In this document: one piece after another, positions 26,104 through 34,481 of the stretch
How positions within the stretch are numbered: the stretch's first letter is position 1
How the letters are laid out: every line of letters starts with the position of its first letter
DNA from: Planomicrobium soli
GTDB lineage: Bacteria > Bacillota > Bacilli > Bacillales_A > Planococcaceae
Length of the DNA: 64,000 nt
Direction of reading: 5' to 3'
Assembly (NCBI RefSeq): GCF_003014655.1
Contig: NZ_PYAT01000003.1
Coordinates: 186,001 to 250,000 of the forward strand
Notes under the pieces: model-generated
Database searches by the model: none
What the model saw: only the letters and a program-made list of their open reading frames with translations
Told to the model about the DNA's origin: nothing
Program-made: the position numbers and the translations under genes

Positions 26104-26117
26104 CGAACACTTGTTCT
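26104..26117 (-). promoter_or_regulatory. LexA (SOS) box upstream of uvrX
   Basis: On the minus strand AGAACAAGTGTTCG has the perfect GAAC-N4-GTTC core and matches 12 of 14 positions of the Bacillus LexA consensus. It lies about 50 bp before the start codon. Confidence 0.65.
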
Positions 26118-26287
26118 TAATCAATAACCGTTTCTGGTTCCGGCTAAACCGGAGAACACGAGTTGTTCGGCCAATCCGGAAAATAAGATTGCTATAAGAA
26201 GAAAGATTTCTCGCATTATAAAAGCTTTTCTGTTGTTCCAGAAAGCAAAAAAGCCTTTCGGAAGACAAAGTTTTTCGCAAAGAGAAA

Positions 26288-26318
26288 AGCCGAATTCCCT
26301 CAGCAAGGGAATTCGGCT
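26288..26318 (-). terminator. Strong hairpin, possible second argH terminator
   Basis: A perfect 13-bp stem, AGCCGAATTCCCT / AGGGAATTCGGCT, with a 5-nt loop, followed on the minus strand by TTTTCTCTTT. It lies about 55 bp beyond the first argH terminator. The remaining 26058-26421 sequence holds the uvrX LexA box and no supported gene. Confidence 0.6.
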
Positions 26319-26371
26319 CTAAAGGCAAGCGAAAAAAGTTCGCTAAAAACATCTTCTGGAAAGAAAACCAT

Positions 26372-26411
26372 AAAAAAACCGGTTTTCCTAAGGGGGAAGG
26401 AAAACCGGATT
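26372..26411 (-). terminator. Rho-independent terminator of argG-argH
   Basis: On the minus strand ATCCGGTTTTCC pairs with GGAAAACCGGTTTT and is followed by a T run, directly after argH. Confidence 0.85.
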
Positions 26412-26421
26412 CAAAATGGAC

Positions 26422-27798
26422 TTAGTGCCCGAGAAGTTGCTTGGCGAGTCCGAGTTGTTTGCGTACTTGGTCAAATCCTGTGCCGCCGAGTGAATTGCGG
26501 CGCTTGACTGCCGTTGCAGGCATCAAGGTTTCATAGATGTCTTCTTCAATAAGCGAGCTCGCTTCTTGAAGATCGGCAAGCGGCAAGTCCCTTAAGAAAT
26601 AACCGCGCTGAATGCATGTATAAACGAGTTTTCCGGTGACGTCATGCGCCTCGCGGAACGGCATGCCTTTGGCAGCCAAGTAATCGGCGAGCTCCGTCGC
26701 ATTTGAAAAATCCGAATGGACCGCCTTTTCCATGGAGTCGGTACGGACGGTCATGGTACGGACCATGCCTTCAAAGATAGGCAGCGATCCTGCAAGCGTC
26801 TCCACGGTGTCGAACATGCCTTCCTTGTCTTCCTGCATATCCTTGTTATAGGCGAGCGGCAATCCTTTCAGTGTTGTCAGCAAACCAAAGAGGTTGCCGT
26901 ATACACGGCCAGTTTTGCCGCGGATCAGTTCGGCCATATCCGGATTTTTCTTTTGCGGCATGATGCTCGAGCCGGTTGAAAACGTATCATCAAGCTCGAT
27001 AAAGCGGAATTCTTCGCTTGACCAGAGAATAATTTCCTCGGCAAAACGCGACATGTGCATCATCAGCATCGACGCATTGCTCAGAAATTCGACGATAAAG
27101 TCACGGTCGCTGACGGCATCCAGGCTGTTTTCGTAAACGCCTGAAAACCCGAGAAAGCTTGCCGCAAGTTCACGGTCGATCGGAAATGTCGTACCGGACA
27201 TGGCGCCTGCACCGAGCGGCGATAAATCGATGCGCTTGATCGATTCAGACAAGCGGGCTTTATCGCGCTCGAGCATCCAGAAATAAGTCAACAAATGATG
27301 TCCGAACGATATCGGCTGCGCGCGCTGCAAATGCGTATAGCCGGGAACGATCGTATCCACATGCGCTTCGGCCTGCTCGACAATCGCCCCTTGGAAAGCG
27401 GCTACCGCTTCAATGATTTCCTTTACGCGGTTTTTCAAATACAAATGCATATCCGTCGCCACTTGGTCATTGCGGCTTCTGGCAGTATGAAGCTTGCCGC
27501 CGACTGGGCCGATTTCGTCGATCAGCAGCTTTTCCAGATTTAGATGGATGTCTTCGTTCGCCACGCTGAATTCCAGTTCTCCGGCTTGCGCTTTTTCTTT
27601 CAGCGTCGACAGACCGGATAAAATAAGCGCAGCTTCTTGTTCAGATAGGATATGGCAAGCTGACAGCATTTTCACATGTGCCGTACTGCCTTCCAAATCT
27701 TCCATTACCAATTGCTGGTCAAATGAAATCGATGCCCCGAATTCATCCACCCATTGTTCGGCCGACTTCTGGAAACGGCCTCCCCACAATTTGGTCAT
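26422..27798 (-). CDS. argH: Argininosuccinate lyase
   Basis: A 458-residue enzyme that splits argininosuccinate into arginine and fumarate, the last step of arginine synthesis. Family signature [11 protein letters not shown] (near residue 270-285), [19 protein letters not shown] and [17 protein letters not shown] are present. Its ATG overlaps the argG stop by 4 bp, so argG and argH form one coupled transcript controlled from the argG promoter. Confidence 0.97.
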   Translation of the reverse strand: MTKLWGGRFQKSAEQWVDEFGASISFDQQLVMEDLEGSTAHVKMLSACHILSEQEAALILSGLSTLKEKAQAGELEFSVANEDIHLNLEKLLIDEIGPVGGKLHTARSRNDQVATDMHLYLKNRVKEIIEAVAAFQGAIVEQAEAHVDTIVPGYTHLQRAQPISFGHHLLTYFWMLERDKARLSESIKRIDLSPLGAGAMSGTTFPIDRELAASFLGFSGVYENSLDAVSDRDFIVEFLSNASMLMMHMSRFAEEIILWSSEEFRFIELDDTFSTGSSIMPQKKNPDMAELIRGKTGRVYGNLFGLLTTLKGLPLAYNKDMQEDKEGMFDTVETLAGSLPIFEGMVRTMTVRTDSMEKAVHSDFSNATELADYLAAKGMPFREAHDVTGKLVYTCIQRGYFLRDLPLADLQEASSLIEEDIYETLMPATAVKRRNSLGGTGFDQVRKQLGLAKQLLGH

Positions 27799-29018
27799 AG
27801 TTTCACCTGTTCTTTTTCAACTGGAAGTTCTTTTTTATTGACCATTGAGTTGACAACTGTCGGAAGGCCCCATAGTTCGATAAAGCCGACAGCAGAAGAA
27901 TGGTTAAAAGTGTCCTCTGTTGAATAAGTCGCCAATTGCTCGCTGTAAAGGGAATTAGGTGATTTACGCCCCTCGATGATGGCATGGCCTTTAAACAGTT
28001 TCACACGGACCGTACCGTTGACGAAGACTTGAGTTTCTTTCAGGAAGGCTTCAAGCGCGATGCGCAGCGGCGAGAACCATAAACCTTCATAAATCAATTC
28101 CGTCAGTTTCTTTTCAATGACCGGCTTGAAATGCGCCATTTCTTTTACCAATGTGATATCTTCCAATTCTTTATGTGCCGCAATCAACGTCATCGCTGCT
28201 GGCGCTTCGTAGATTTCACGGGATTTGATGCCGACCAAACGGTTCTCGACATGGTCGATTCTTCCAACGCCGTGCTTTCCGGCAATTTCATTCAATTCCA
28301 GAATCAGTTTTGCAAATGTATAAGAAACGCCGTTCAATTGAGTCGGCACTCCGTTCACAAATTCAATCTCTACAATATCCGGTGTGTTTGGTGTGTTTTC
28401 AAGTGCATTTGTCACATCGTATGCTTCTTCAGGCGGTGCTGCCCACGGATCTTCCAAGACGCCACACTCGTTTGCACGGCCCCATAGGTTTTGATCAATA
28501 GAAAACGGGCTGTCCAAATTTACCGGAATCGGCACATTATGTTCTTTCGCATATGCGATTTCCTCGTCACGCGACCATGCCCAAGCACGGACCGGGGCAA
28601 CCACTTCAAGATTCGGATTCAATGATTTGATCGACACTTCAAAACGCACTTGGTCATTGCCTTTTCCGGTACAGCCGTGCGCTACAGCCGTCGATCCGGT
28701 TTCTTCAGCAATCTCCACCAATTTTTTCGAAATGAGCGGACGCGAGAGCGCCGATACGAGCGGGTATTTGCCTTCATATAGCGTATGTGCCTGCATAGAA
28801 ATCAAGGCATATTCGTTAGCGAATTCTTCTCTTGCATCGATCATATAGCTTTCAACCGCTCCCACTTGAAGCGCTTTTTGTTTGATGAAGTTTAAATCTT
28901 TTCCTTCTCCAATATCAAGGCAGACCGCAACTACGTCATAGCCTTGTCCTTTCAGCCAAGGAATGGCCACTGATGTATCTAGTCCACCTGAGTATGCAAG
29001 TACGATTTTTTTATTCAT
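27795..29018 (-). CDS. argG: Argininosuccinate synthase
   Basis: A 407-residue ATP-dependent ligase that joins citrulline and aspartate. The N-terminal P-loop of the ATP-pyrophosphatase fold, [11 protein letters not shown], and [14 protein letters not shown] are diagnostic. GGAGG lies 6-7 bp before the ATG. The promoter and an ArgR-type box lie directly upstream, so arginine should repress it. Confidence 0.97.
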   Translation of the reverse strand: MNKKIVLAYSGGLDTSVAIPWLKGQGYDVVAVCLDIGEGKDLNFIKQKALQVGAVESYMIDAREEFANEYALISMQAHTLYEGKYPLVSALSRPLISKKLVEIAEETGSTAVAHGCTGKGNDQVRFEVSIKSLNPNLEVVAPVRAWAWSRDEEIAYAKEHNVPIPVNLDSPFSIDQNLWGRANECGVLEDPWAAPPEEAYDVTNALENTPNTPDIVEIEFVNGVPTQLNGVSYTFAKLILELNEIAGKHGVGRIDHVENRLVGIKSREIYEAPAAMTLIAAHKELEDITLVKEMAHFKPVIEKKLTELIYEGLWFSPLRIALEAFLKETQVFVNGTVRVKLFKGHAIIEGRKSPNSLYSEQLATYSTEDTFNHSSAVGFIELWGLPTVVNSMVNKKELPVEKEQVKL

Positions 29019-29032
29019 GTATGAATTCCTCC

Positions 29033-29050
29033 AATGTATTTTTATGCATT
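29033..29050 (-). promoter_or_regulatory. ArgR operator (ARG box) upstream of argG
   Basis: AATGCATAAAAATACATT on the minus strand is an imperfect 18-bp palindrome that fits the ARG-box pattern (about ATGAATAAAAATTCAT). It lies between the predicted -10 and the ribosome binding site. Confidence 0.6.
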
Positions 29051-29069
29051 AACTAATATTAATATACAA

Positions 29070-29098
29070 ATAATAGCATGCTGTTTATCGAAGTGCAA
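29070..29098 (-). promoter_or_regulatory. Predicted sigma-A promoter of argG-argH
   Basis: Minus-strand TTGCAC (29093-29098), 17 bp, TATTAT (29070-29075). Confidence 0.6.
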
Positions 29099-29122
29099 GG
29101 ATATTCAATCAAAAAACTGCAT

Positions 29123-29148
29123 AAAAAAAAGCAGCCGAAGCTGCTTTT
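29123..29148 (-). terminator. Terminator of the lipoprotein gene
   Basis: GCAGC-TTCG-GCTGC stem and UUCG-type loop with eight T on the minus strand. Confidence 0.85.
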
Positions 29149-29698
29149 ACTTTCCGCCGATCGTATATTCATGTGTGTCAAGGTCGACCCGTACTTCGGA
29201 GACACTGCCAGTTTCCATATTGCTGAATAAAAATCCGATTTCGTTATCACGGACGATGGGCTGCCCCATCATAAGAAGCTTTGATACTTTCTCTTTGTTG
29301 ATAAAAGCTTGCAGCGCTTCTGAATGCTGTTTTGATTCCTCGTCTAGCAAGATGGTTACCGTTCCTGCCTCGCCTTCCATCGGAAATTTTTCGGCAAGCG
29401 GCCCTTTATAGTCGACATTGACTTTCATGCCTGTGCGGATATCGCTGATCTTGGCATCAGAAGTTGAAGAGCCGTCATCCGACTGGACCTTCACAGAGTC
29501 AGTAATCTTAAAGTAAATATTGTTTACAAGAATCTGCGAATCGGTCACATGCGTGATGAATCCTTCCTCTGTCATTTCTTTTTGTTCTGCCGCCACTTCT
29601 TCTTTTTTCGGCTCTTCTGTTTCAGTCTGCGCCCCTTGGTCGTTCGAGCAGGCAGCAAGCAACAGAAGACTAGCCATCAATACAGTCAATTTCTTCAA
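29147..29698 (-). CDS. Lipoprotein with DUF3221-like domain
   Basis: A 183-residue secreted lipoprotein: a signal peptide with lipobox LLAAC, then an acidic linker (QTETEEPKKEEVAAEQKE). Then follows a small beta-rich domain (GFITHVTDSQILVNNIYFKI, RTGMKVNVDYKGP, GEAGTVTILLD) that resembles DUF3221 proteins, and a C-terminal part of unknown fold. The start is a TTG at 29698 with AAAAGGAA upstream. No function is known; it would sit on the outer face of the membrane. Confidence 0.75.
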   Translation of the reverse strand: MKKLTVLMASLLLLAACSNDQGAQTETEEPKKEEVAAEQKEMTEEGFITHVTDSQILVNNIYFKITDSVKVQSDDGSSTSDAKISDIRTGMKVNVDYKGPLAEKFPMEGEAGTVTILLDEESKQHSEALQAFINKEKVSKLLMMGQPIVRDNEIGFLFSNMETGSVSEVRVDLDTHEYTIGGK

Positions 29699-29816
29699 CT
29701 AACCCATTCCTTTTCACGTTATTCTCAGGTGTTTCTATGTTTTCCCCCGCTGTTCCAGACGCGTTTATTGTACCCGTATTATGGAATTGTTGCAATAAAA
29801 ACAATAGCACAACAAC

Positions 29817-30764
29817 TTATGCTTCAATGTAATAGAAGACGCCATTATCAGCCATCCTCTCGGCAATCAGACCATCTTCCAGCAAATAATCAATCTGGCC
29901 GATTGTTTCTGAAAGCGTCAAACCGAGCTCTTTTTCATACGCATAGGGAAACAATTCCTGCGTCAGCTGGTAGACCGTCTTTTCCTGGCCCTTAAGCATG
30001 CCCAACACCTTCAAAGCGCGCTGATGCTGCTTTTCCAAACGGGCCGTAATCAATTCGTTCACATTCCGCACTTCTTCCCCGTGGCCACTGTAGATTACAT
30101 CAATCGGCATCTTCAACATGCGGCCAAGAGCTGCGTTGTATTGAAGCAGCGATCTCGGACGTCCTTCCGACCGGTCAAGCGGCGGCTCGATCAATGGATT
30201 GGAAGATACTTTTGCAATCACATGGTCGCCTCCGATCATTTCACGTGTTTCCGGATCCCAAAACGACAAATGGCTCTGCGCATGGCCAAGCGTCTCCATG
30301 ACATGCCATTCCGGATGCCCGGGAATTACTTCACCTTCATTGATCATCCCATCAAGCGGACGGTTGCCCATCAAATTGAGTGGACGCTTCATTTTTTTCA
30401 CCCAAAACAACAGCTCTTCCGGAACGCCTTCTTCTTTCAAGCGATCAACGTAAAACGCATCGTGATAATCAAAAAATGCCTGATCGCGGCGCAGCCAAAG
30501 ATCGTTGTACGGATGGCCATAGAGTTTTGCACGGTCAAAACCGTCAACCCAGCCGGCATGATCGGGATGATGGTGCGTCAACACTACTTGTTCAATGTCT
30601 TCCGGTGCAACGTTCACTTCTTTAAGCCCCGCTTTTAAAGCTACCCATGCTTCGGGCGTTTTCGGTCCTGCATCGATAAGAGTCAGCATATCTCCTTTAA
30701 GCAAATAAGAGTTAACATCGCCGACTGCAAATGGTGTTGGAATAATTATTTTATGTAAACTCAC
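29817..30764 (-). CDS. MBL-fold metallo-hydrolase (YqjP-like)
   Basis: A 315-residue metallo-beta-lactamase-fold protein. The zinc motif THHHPDHAG is intact, with further ligands in LGHAQSHLSFW, GGDHVI and SGHGEEV. A C-terminal helical extension with winged-helix character (LTLSETIGQIDYLLEDGLI) is typical of the YqjP type. The substrate is unknown. Its divergent position from proC matches the yqjP/proI neighbourhood of Bacillus subtilis, where the gene order is also namA-proI-yqjP. Confidence 0.85.
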   Translation of the reverse strand: MSLHKIIIPTPFAVGDVNSYLLKGDMLTLIDAGPKTPEAWVALKAGLKEVNVAPEDIEQVVLTHHHPDHAGWVDGFDRAKLYGHPYNDLWLRRDQAFFDYHDAFYVDRLKEEGVPEELLFWVKKMKRPLNLMGNRPLDGMINEGEVIPGHPEWHVMETLGHAQSHLSFWDPETREMIGGDHVIAKVSSNPLIEPPLDRSEGRPRSLLQYNAALGRMLKMPIDVIYSGHGEEVRNVNELITARLEKQHQRALKVLGMLKGQEKTVYQLTQELFPYAYEKELGLTLSETIGQIDYLLEDGLIAERMADNGVFYYIEA

Positions 30765-30843
30765 AATTTCATCTCCTTAAAAAATGAATGGCTATTCATC
30801 TATCATACCTTGTATTTATAGCTGCGTCACGTTAAAAGAAGAT

Positions 30844-30873
30844 TTGACAACCAAGCGGCGCCTCTTCTATAAT
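30844..30873 (+). promoter_or_regulatory. Consensus sigma-A promoter of the proC T-box transcript
   Basis: TTGACA (30844-30849), 18 bp, TATAAT (30868-30873): both hexamers are perfect. Confidence 0.8.
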
Positions 30874-30884
30874 TCATGTACATA

Positions 30885-31117
30885 TCACAAGCGAAGAAAA
30901 GGCCAGTACAGATGGTGATGGTGCAAAGAGAGTGCTGCTGCAGCTGAAATGCGCACCCCCGCTCCCGTCTCGAACCTTCTTTTTAGCTGCCGTGCAAACA
31001 CGGCCGTTGTTCCGCGTTAAGGAAATCGAGCAGTGCCTTTGACAGGCAAACTTAGGTGGTACCGCGGAAACCCAGCGTTTTCGTCCTTGCATAAGCAGGG
31101 ACGAATGCGCTTTTTTT
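30885..31117 (+). ncRNA. T-box leader (tRNA-sensing riboswitch) of proC
   Basis: The invariant T-box AGGTGGTACCGCGG is at 31054-31067, followed by a terminator (GCGTTTTCGTCCTTGC / GCAGGGACGAATGCGC, then seven T, 31075-31117). Upstream, AGTA, AGAGAG and CTGAAA elements fit Stem I. Uncharged tRNA would pair with the T-box and prevent termination. The downstream gene makes proline, and CCC/CCG triplets occur near 30955-30966 in the 3' arm, so tRNA-Pro is the likely ligand; I cannot fix the specifier codon by eye. Between 31118 and the proC start I see nothing supported. Confidence 0.92.
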
Positions 31118-31262
31118 ATTGTTGCGCAAAGCGACTGTTCAGCCCTGATAAATACCGGAGGTCTACTAGTCATAAAGATTATATTGCAAATGGTCGACCG
31201 CGGCCTTAAAGGTTAAGAACTCTAGAATTAGCCTTTCCTATCATGAAAAGGATGTGTTGAAC

Positions 31263-32066
31263 ATGAAAATTGTCTGTGTCGGTGCCGGTTCCATGGCGGA
31301 ATCAATGATCCATGGTTGGATCAATAAACGAATTATGCAGCCGGAGGATATTTCGGTTATGAACAAATCAGACTTGGCGCGGCTCCAGTTTTTGCGGGAC
31401 GAGTACGGCGTCAATATAGTAGAAAGGGAAAAAACGGAACTCCGGCAAGCGGACTTTGTGCTGCTCGCCATGAAACCGAAAGATGTTGCTGCGGCTGTCG
31501 GGGCCATCAGGGATCATTTAACCGCCGACACCGTCATTTTATCGGTCGTCGCCGGCGTATCCATTAAAACAATCCAAAAACATGCCGGGCTTTTGCCAAT
31601 CGCCCGCGCTATGCCGAATACATCTGCAAGAATCGGAAAATCCGCCACAGGTGTTGCCTGGAGCCAACAAGTTACAACCGGCAAGCAGCACGAACTGCGA
31701 ACGCTCTTGTCATCAATCGGCGGCGTGACCGTCGTCAAGGAACAACAACTGCATGCTGTAACCGCAGTTGCAGGAAGCGGCCCTGCCTACGTCTATTACA
31801 TGGCTGAAGCAATGGTTGATGCTGCTGTTGCTCAGGGGCTGTCGCTCGCCGACGCCACTAAACTCGTGCGCCAGACGTTTGATGGCGCTGCAGACATGCT
31901 GCAGCAAAGCGACTTTGGCGAACTGCGCCAAAAAGTGACCAGCCCGAATGGCACGACAGCCGCCGGAATCGCTGCGCTTGAATCCCTTCAGTTCAAAGAA
32001 ACGGTCAATGCCTGCGTCAAAGCGGCTGCTGATCGTTCTCAAGAGCTTGGACGAGAGTTCGATTGA
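31263..32066 (+). CDS. proC: Pyrroline-5-carboxylate reductase
   Basis: A 267-residue NAD(P)H-dependent enzyme that makes proline from pyrroline-5-carboxylate. The Rossmann motif is VGAGSMAESMIHGW, and the C-terminal P5CR signature is PNGTTAAGIAALES; AVAGSGPAYVYYMAEAM also matches. I start at the ATG at 31263; GTG 31254 and TTG 31257 are in frame but too close to the AAAAGGA site. It corresponds to proI of Bacillus and is controlled by the preceding T-box. Confidence 0.95.
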   Translation: MKIVCVGAGSMAESMIHGWINKRIMQPEDISVMNKSDLARLQFLRDEYGVNIVEREKTELRQADFVLLAMKPKDVAAAVGAIRDHLTADTVILSVVAGVSIKTIQKHAGLLPIARAMPNTSARIGKSATGVAWSQQVTTGKQHELRTLLSSIGGVTVVKEQQLHAVTAVAGSGPAYVYYMAEAMVDAAVAQGLSLADATKLVRQTFDGAADMLQQSDFGELRQKVTSPNGTTAAGIAALESLQFKETVNACVKAAADRSQELGREFD

Positions 32067-32111
32067 TTTCTTCTGGTATACTAGAAATCGAGAATTCAAG
32101 GAGGGAAACCA

Positions 32112-33128
32112 ATGGCAAAATTGTTTGAACCAATGACTATCAAAGACGTGACGTTTAAAAACCGTATCGTCATGGCACCGATGTGTATGTACCAAAGCGA
32201 TAAAGAGGACGGCCAAGTGACCGACTGGCACCGGGTACATTATCCAACCCGCGCAGTCGGCCAGATCGGCTTGATCATTGTTGAAGCGACAGCTGTCCAA
32301 GCCCAGGGCCGGATTTCCTCACGGGATCTTGGCATTTGGGAAGACAGCCATATAGATGGCCTCTCAGAAATCGTCCGGCTGATGAAAGCCCATGGATCCA
32401 AAACAGGCATCCAGCTGGCGCATGCCGGACGCAAGGCCGATATCGAAGGAACAATTTATGCACCTAGCGCGATTGCTTTCAATGAACGCTATCAAACCCC
32501 AGTAGAAATGACTGCTGAAGATATCCGCGAAACGGTGCTGGCGTTCAAAGAGGGTGCTGTCCGGTCTAAAAAAGCCGGATTTGATGTGATTGAATTGCAC
32601 GCTGCCCATGGTTATTTGATCAATCAATTTCTTTCCCCACTGACCAACCAACGGGAAGATGAATACGGCGGTTCTTCAGAAAACCGCTACCGCATTTTGC
32701 GGGAAACCATAGATGCTGTTAAAGAAGTATGGGACGGCCCACTATTCGTTCGGGTTTCTGCCCACGACTATACAGAAGGCGGCATGACGCCGGAACATTA
32801 TATTGAAATGGCACAGTGGATGAAAGAACAAGGCGTCGACTTGATCGATGTCAGCTCGGGTGCTGTTGTGCCAGCCCGGATCCATGCGTTTCCTGGATAT
32901 CAAGTGCCATTCGCCGAAACTTTGAAAAAAGAAACACCGATTGCGACAGGGGCAGTGGGGCTGATCACCAATCCACAGCATGCTGAGGAGATCCTGCAAA
33001 ACGACCGTGCAGATATGATTTTCCTGGCACGCGAACTGCTTCGGGATCCTTACTGGGCTTACCGGGCTGCAAAAGAGCTTGGAGCTGAATCCGGTGTTCC
33101 TGTGCCATATGAACGAGGATGGGTATAA
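32112..33128 (+). CDS. namA: NADPH dehydrogenase of the Old Yellow Enzyme family (NamA/YqjM)
   Basis: A 338-residue FMN enzyme that reduces activated alkenes (enones, nitro compounds) with NADPH and is linked to oxidative and electrophile stress. MAPMCMYQ carries the redox-tuning cysteine (C25) and tyrosine (Y27) typical of the YqjM class; [21 protein letters not shown] carries the active-site histidine pair. AAGGAGGG precedes the ATG. The 45-bp gap to proC suggests co-transcription. Confidence 0.96.
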   Translation: MAKLFEPMTIKDVTFKNRIVMAPMCMYQSDKEDGQVTDWHRVHYPTRAVGQIGLIIVEATAVQAQGRISSRDLGIWEDSHIDGLSEIVRLMKAHGSKTGIQLAHAGRKADIEGTIYAPSAIAFNERYQTPVEMTAEDIRETVLAFKEGAVRSKKAGFDVIELHAAHGYLINQFLSPLTNQREDEYGGSSENRYRILRETIDAVKEVWDGPLFVRVSAHDYTEGGMTPEHYIEMAQWMKEQGVDLIDVSSGAVVPARIHAFPGYQVPFAETLKKETPIATGAVGLITNPQHAEEILQNDRADMIFLARELLRDPYWAYRAAKELGAESGVPVPYERGWV

Positions 33129-33132
33129 GCAG

Positions 33133-33160
33133 TTGCAAAATGAGTGATATTTAGTATACT
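33133..33160 (+). promoter_or_regulatory. Predicted promoter of the antisense antitoxin RNA
   Basis: TTGCAA (33133-33138), 16 bp, TATACT (33155-33160), directly after the namA stop. Transcription would start near 33167. Confidence 0.55.
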
Positions 33161-33166
33161 GAAAGT

Positions 33167-33290
33167 AACGCAAAAATGCCGGATGCGCGAACATCCGGCG
33201 AGCTGTATACCGCCATGAGAGCGGTTGGCTTAGAAATTGGGTTTCAGAAATAACCGTCTTTCCTTACCCGGGGGACGGTTATTTTTTTTT
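33167..33290 (+). ncRNA. Putative antisense antitoxin RNA (RatA/SR4-like)
   Basis: About 124 nt between a predicted promoter and a strong terminator (AAATAACCGTC 33248-33258 with GACGGTTATTT 33274-33284, then T run). It has no reading frame with a ribosome binding site. It is fully complementary to the 3' untranslated part and last codons of the convergent toxin mRNA, the same geometry as txpA/RatA and bsrG/SR4. The RNA itself is a prediction. Confidence 0.6.
33171..33199 (-). terminator. Terminator of the small toxin mRNA
   Basis: On the minus strand GCCGGATG-TTCGCG-CATCCGGC is followed by ATTTTTG. It lies within the region covered by the antisense RNA. Confidence 0.75.
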
Positions 33291-33386
33291 GTCCGCAAGC
33301 ACTATCATCGAAATGATCAAGCCCAATCCGCTTATAGTCAGGCCGATGCTCATGAACACGAGTTCGAATGTTTCCGATATAGACAT
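33279..33386 (-). CDS. Small hydrophobic type I toxin (BsrG/holin-like toxin family)
   Basis: A 35-residue peptide: polar start MSISETFELV, one membrane helix (VFMSIGLTISGLGLIISMIV) and a lysine-rich end (LADKKK). This layout matches BsrG/TxpA and the 'putative holin-like toxin' family, which act on the membrane. AAAGGGGGTGG lies four bases before the ATG at 33386. The mRNA would run from about 33436 to 33172 with a long 3' part opposed by the antisense RNA. A LexA-type box lies in its promoter. It is outside any prophage. Confidence 0.72.
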   Translation of the reverse strand: MSISETFELVFMSIGLTISGLGLIISMIVLADKKK

Positions 33387-33442
33387 ACTACCACCCCCTT
33401 TCCCGGGGAATGGCCGAACCGCCCTCCTACAGCTGTACCTTT

Positions 33443-33451
33443 ATTTTATCA
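33443..33451 (-). promoter_or_regulatory. Extended -10 promoter of the toxin gene
   Basis: Minus-strand TGATAAAAT is an extended -10 element about 57 bp before the toxin ATG; there is no clear -35. Confidence 0.5.
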
Positions 33452-33456
33452 CAAAG

Positions 33457-33470
33457 GGAACATATGTTCT
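33457..33470 (-). promoter_or_regulatory. LexA (SOS) box in the toxin promoter
   Basis: Minus-strand AGAACATATGTTCC matches 13 of 14 positions of CGAACRNRYGTTYC and contains the palindrome GAACATATGTTC. It lies just upstream of the -10, across the spacer and -35 region, an effective repressor position. Confidence 0.65.
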
Positions 33471-33502
33471 ATTATTTCCATTGTTTTTTTTATATTCACC
33501 AG

Positions 33503-33527
33503 AAAAAGCCATCCAACTGGATGGCCT
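33503..33527 (-). terminator. Terminator of rnz
   Basis: GCCATCC / GGATGGC stem followed by TTTTTCT on the minus strand. Confidence 0.8.
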
Positions 33528-33529
33528 TC

Positions 33530-34474
33530 CTATATTTTCCTCATTTCTTGCGTTTGTTTGTTCCACGAAAACTCAGAAAAATCATGGGCTATCGCCGTAT
33601 CGTAATGAACTTCACGAACTTGGCTCAGCAGTTTTTTTTCATCTTCCGGCAAAAAGCGGGCAGAGATGTGGTTGGCGATCAACAATTTCGCATCTGCCAG
33701 GCGAGCCGTCTCGGCCGCTTCCAGTATAGTGGAATGGCCGTATTCGCCAGCCAGTTTTTTCGTTTCTGCATCAAATGTCGCTTCATGGACCAACACATCG
33801 GCACCTTTCCCTAACTCGGCTGCAGCTCGGCAAAACCGTGTGTCTCCAAGGATAGAGACGACAAATCCGCGGTCACCCGGTTCTGTCACTTCTTCACTTT
33901 TTACAGTCGTGCCGTCTTCAAGCACAACGTCTTTCCCGCTTTTTAATTGTGCAAGCAATGGGCCCTTGGGAACACCAAGTGCTGTCGCTTTTGCAATCTG
34001 AAGCTTAGGAGGCAATGGCTTTTGCGTTATGCGATAGCCGTAAGAAGGAATGACATGGTCAAGCAGCGCTGTTTCAACCATCATTTCCTCATCTTCAAAA
34101 ATAACCCCTTCCATTTGCTCATGAAAGCGAATTGGATATGTTAAATGCGTTCGGCTGACGCGCAGCACGGTTTCTACAAATTCACGGATGCCTGCCGGCC
34201 CATACAAATCGAGCGGTTCATCTCCTCCTTGAAAAGAACGGGAACCGAGCAACCCTGGAAGGCCAAAAATATGGTCACCGTGCAAATGCGTAATAAACAC
34301 CTTTTCGATTTTCCTCGGTTTTATCGTTGTGCGCAGAATTTGATGCTGGGTTGCTTCCCCGCAGTCAAACAGCCAGACAGTGCCGCGTTCTTCCAATAAT
34401 TTTAAGGCGATAGCCGAAGTGTTGCGCTGTTTGGATGGCATTCCTGCACCGGTCCCCAAAAATAATAACTGCAT
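33530..34474 (-). CDS. rnz: Ribonuclease Z
   Basis: A 314-residue zinc endonuclease that trims the 3' end of tRNA precursors lacking an encoded CCA. The metal motif THLHGDHIFGLPGLL (H63, H65, D67, H68) is intact; further ligands are in LGDTRFC and YGHSTILEA, and the long flexible arm lies near residues 145-200. The start is the ATG at 34474 (AGGGGAACT upstream), giving the normal family length. It follows the polymerase IV gene with a 7-bp gap. Confidence 0.95.
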   Translation of the reverse strand: MQLLFLGTGAGMPSKQRNTSAIALKLLEERGTVWLFDCGEATQHQILRTTIKPRKIEKVFITHLHGDHIFGLPGLLGSRSFQGGDEPLDLYGPAGIREFVETVLRVSRTHLTYPIRFHEQMEGVIFEDEEMMVETALLDHVIPSYGYRITQKPLPPKLQIAKATALGVPKGPLLAQLKSGKDVVLEDGTTVKSEEVTEPGDRGFVVSILGDTRFCRAAAELGKGADVLVHEATFDAETKKLAGEYGHSTILEAAETARLADAKLLIANHISARFLPEDEKKLLSQVREVHYDTAIAHDFSEFSWNKQTQEMRKI

Positions 34475-34481
34475 AGTTCCC

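Noticed and set aside
26089-26352. An 87-codon minus-strand frame between argH and uvrX
   Set aside because: It covers a 13-bp hairpin and the LexA box of uvrX and has no ribosome binding site.
31190-31216. An 8-codon leader frame between the T-box terminator and proC
   Set aside because: No ribosome binding site at a suitable distance, and a T-box already explains regulation.
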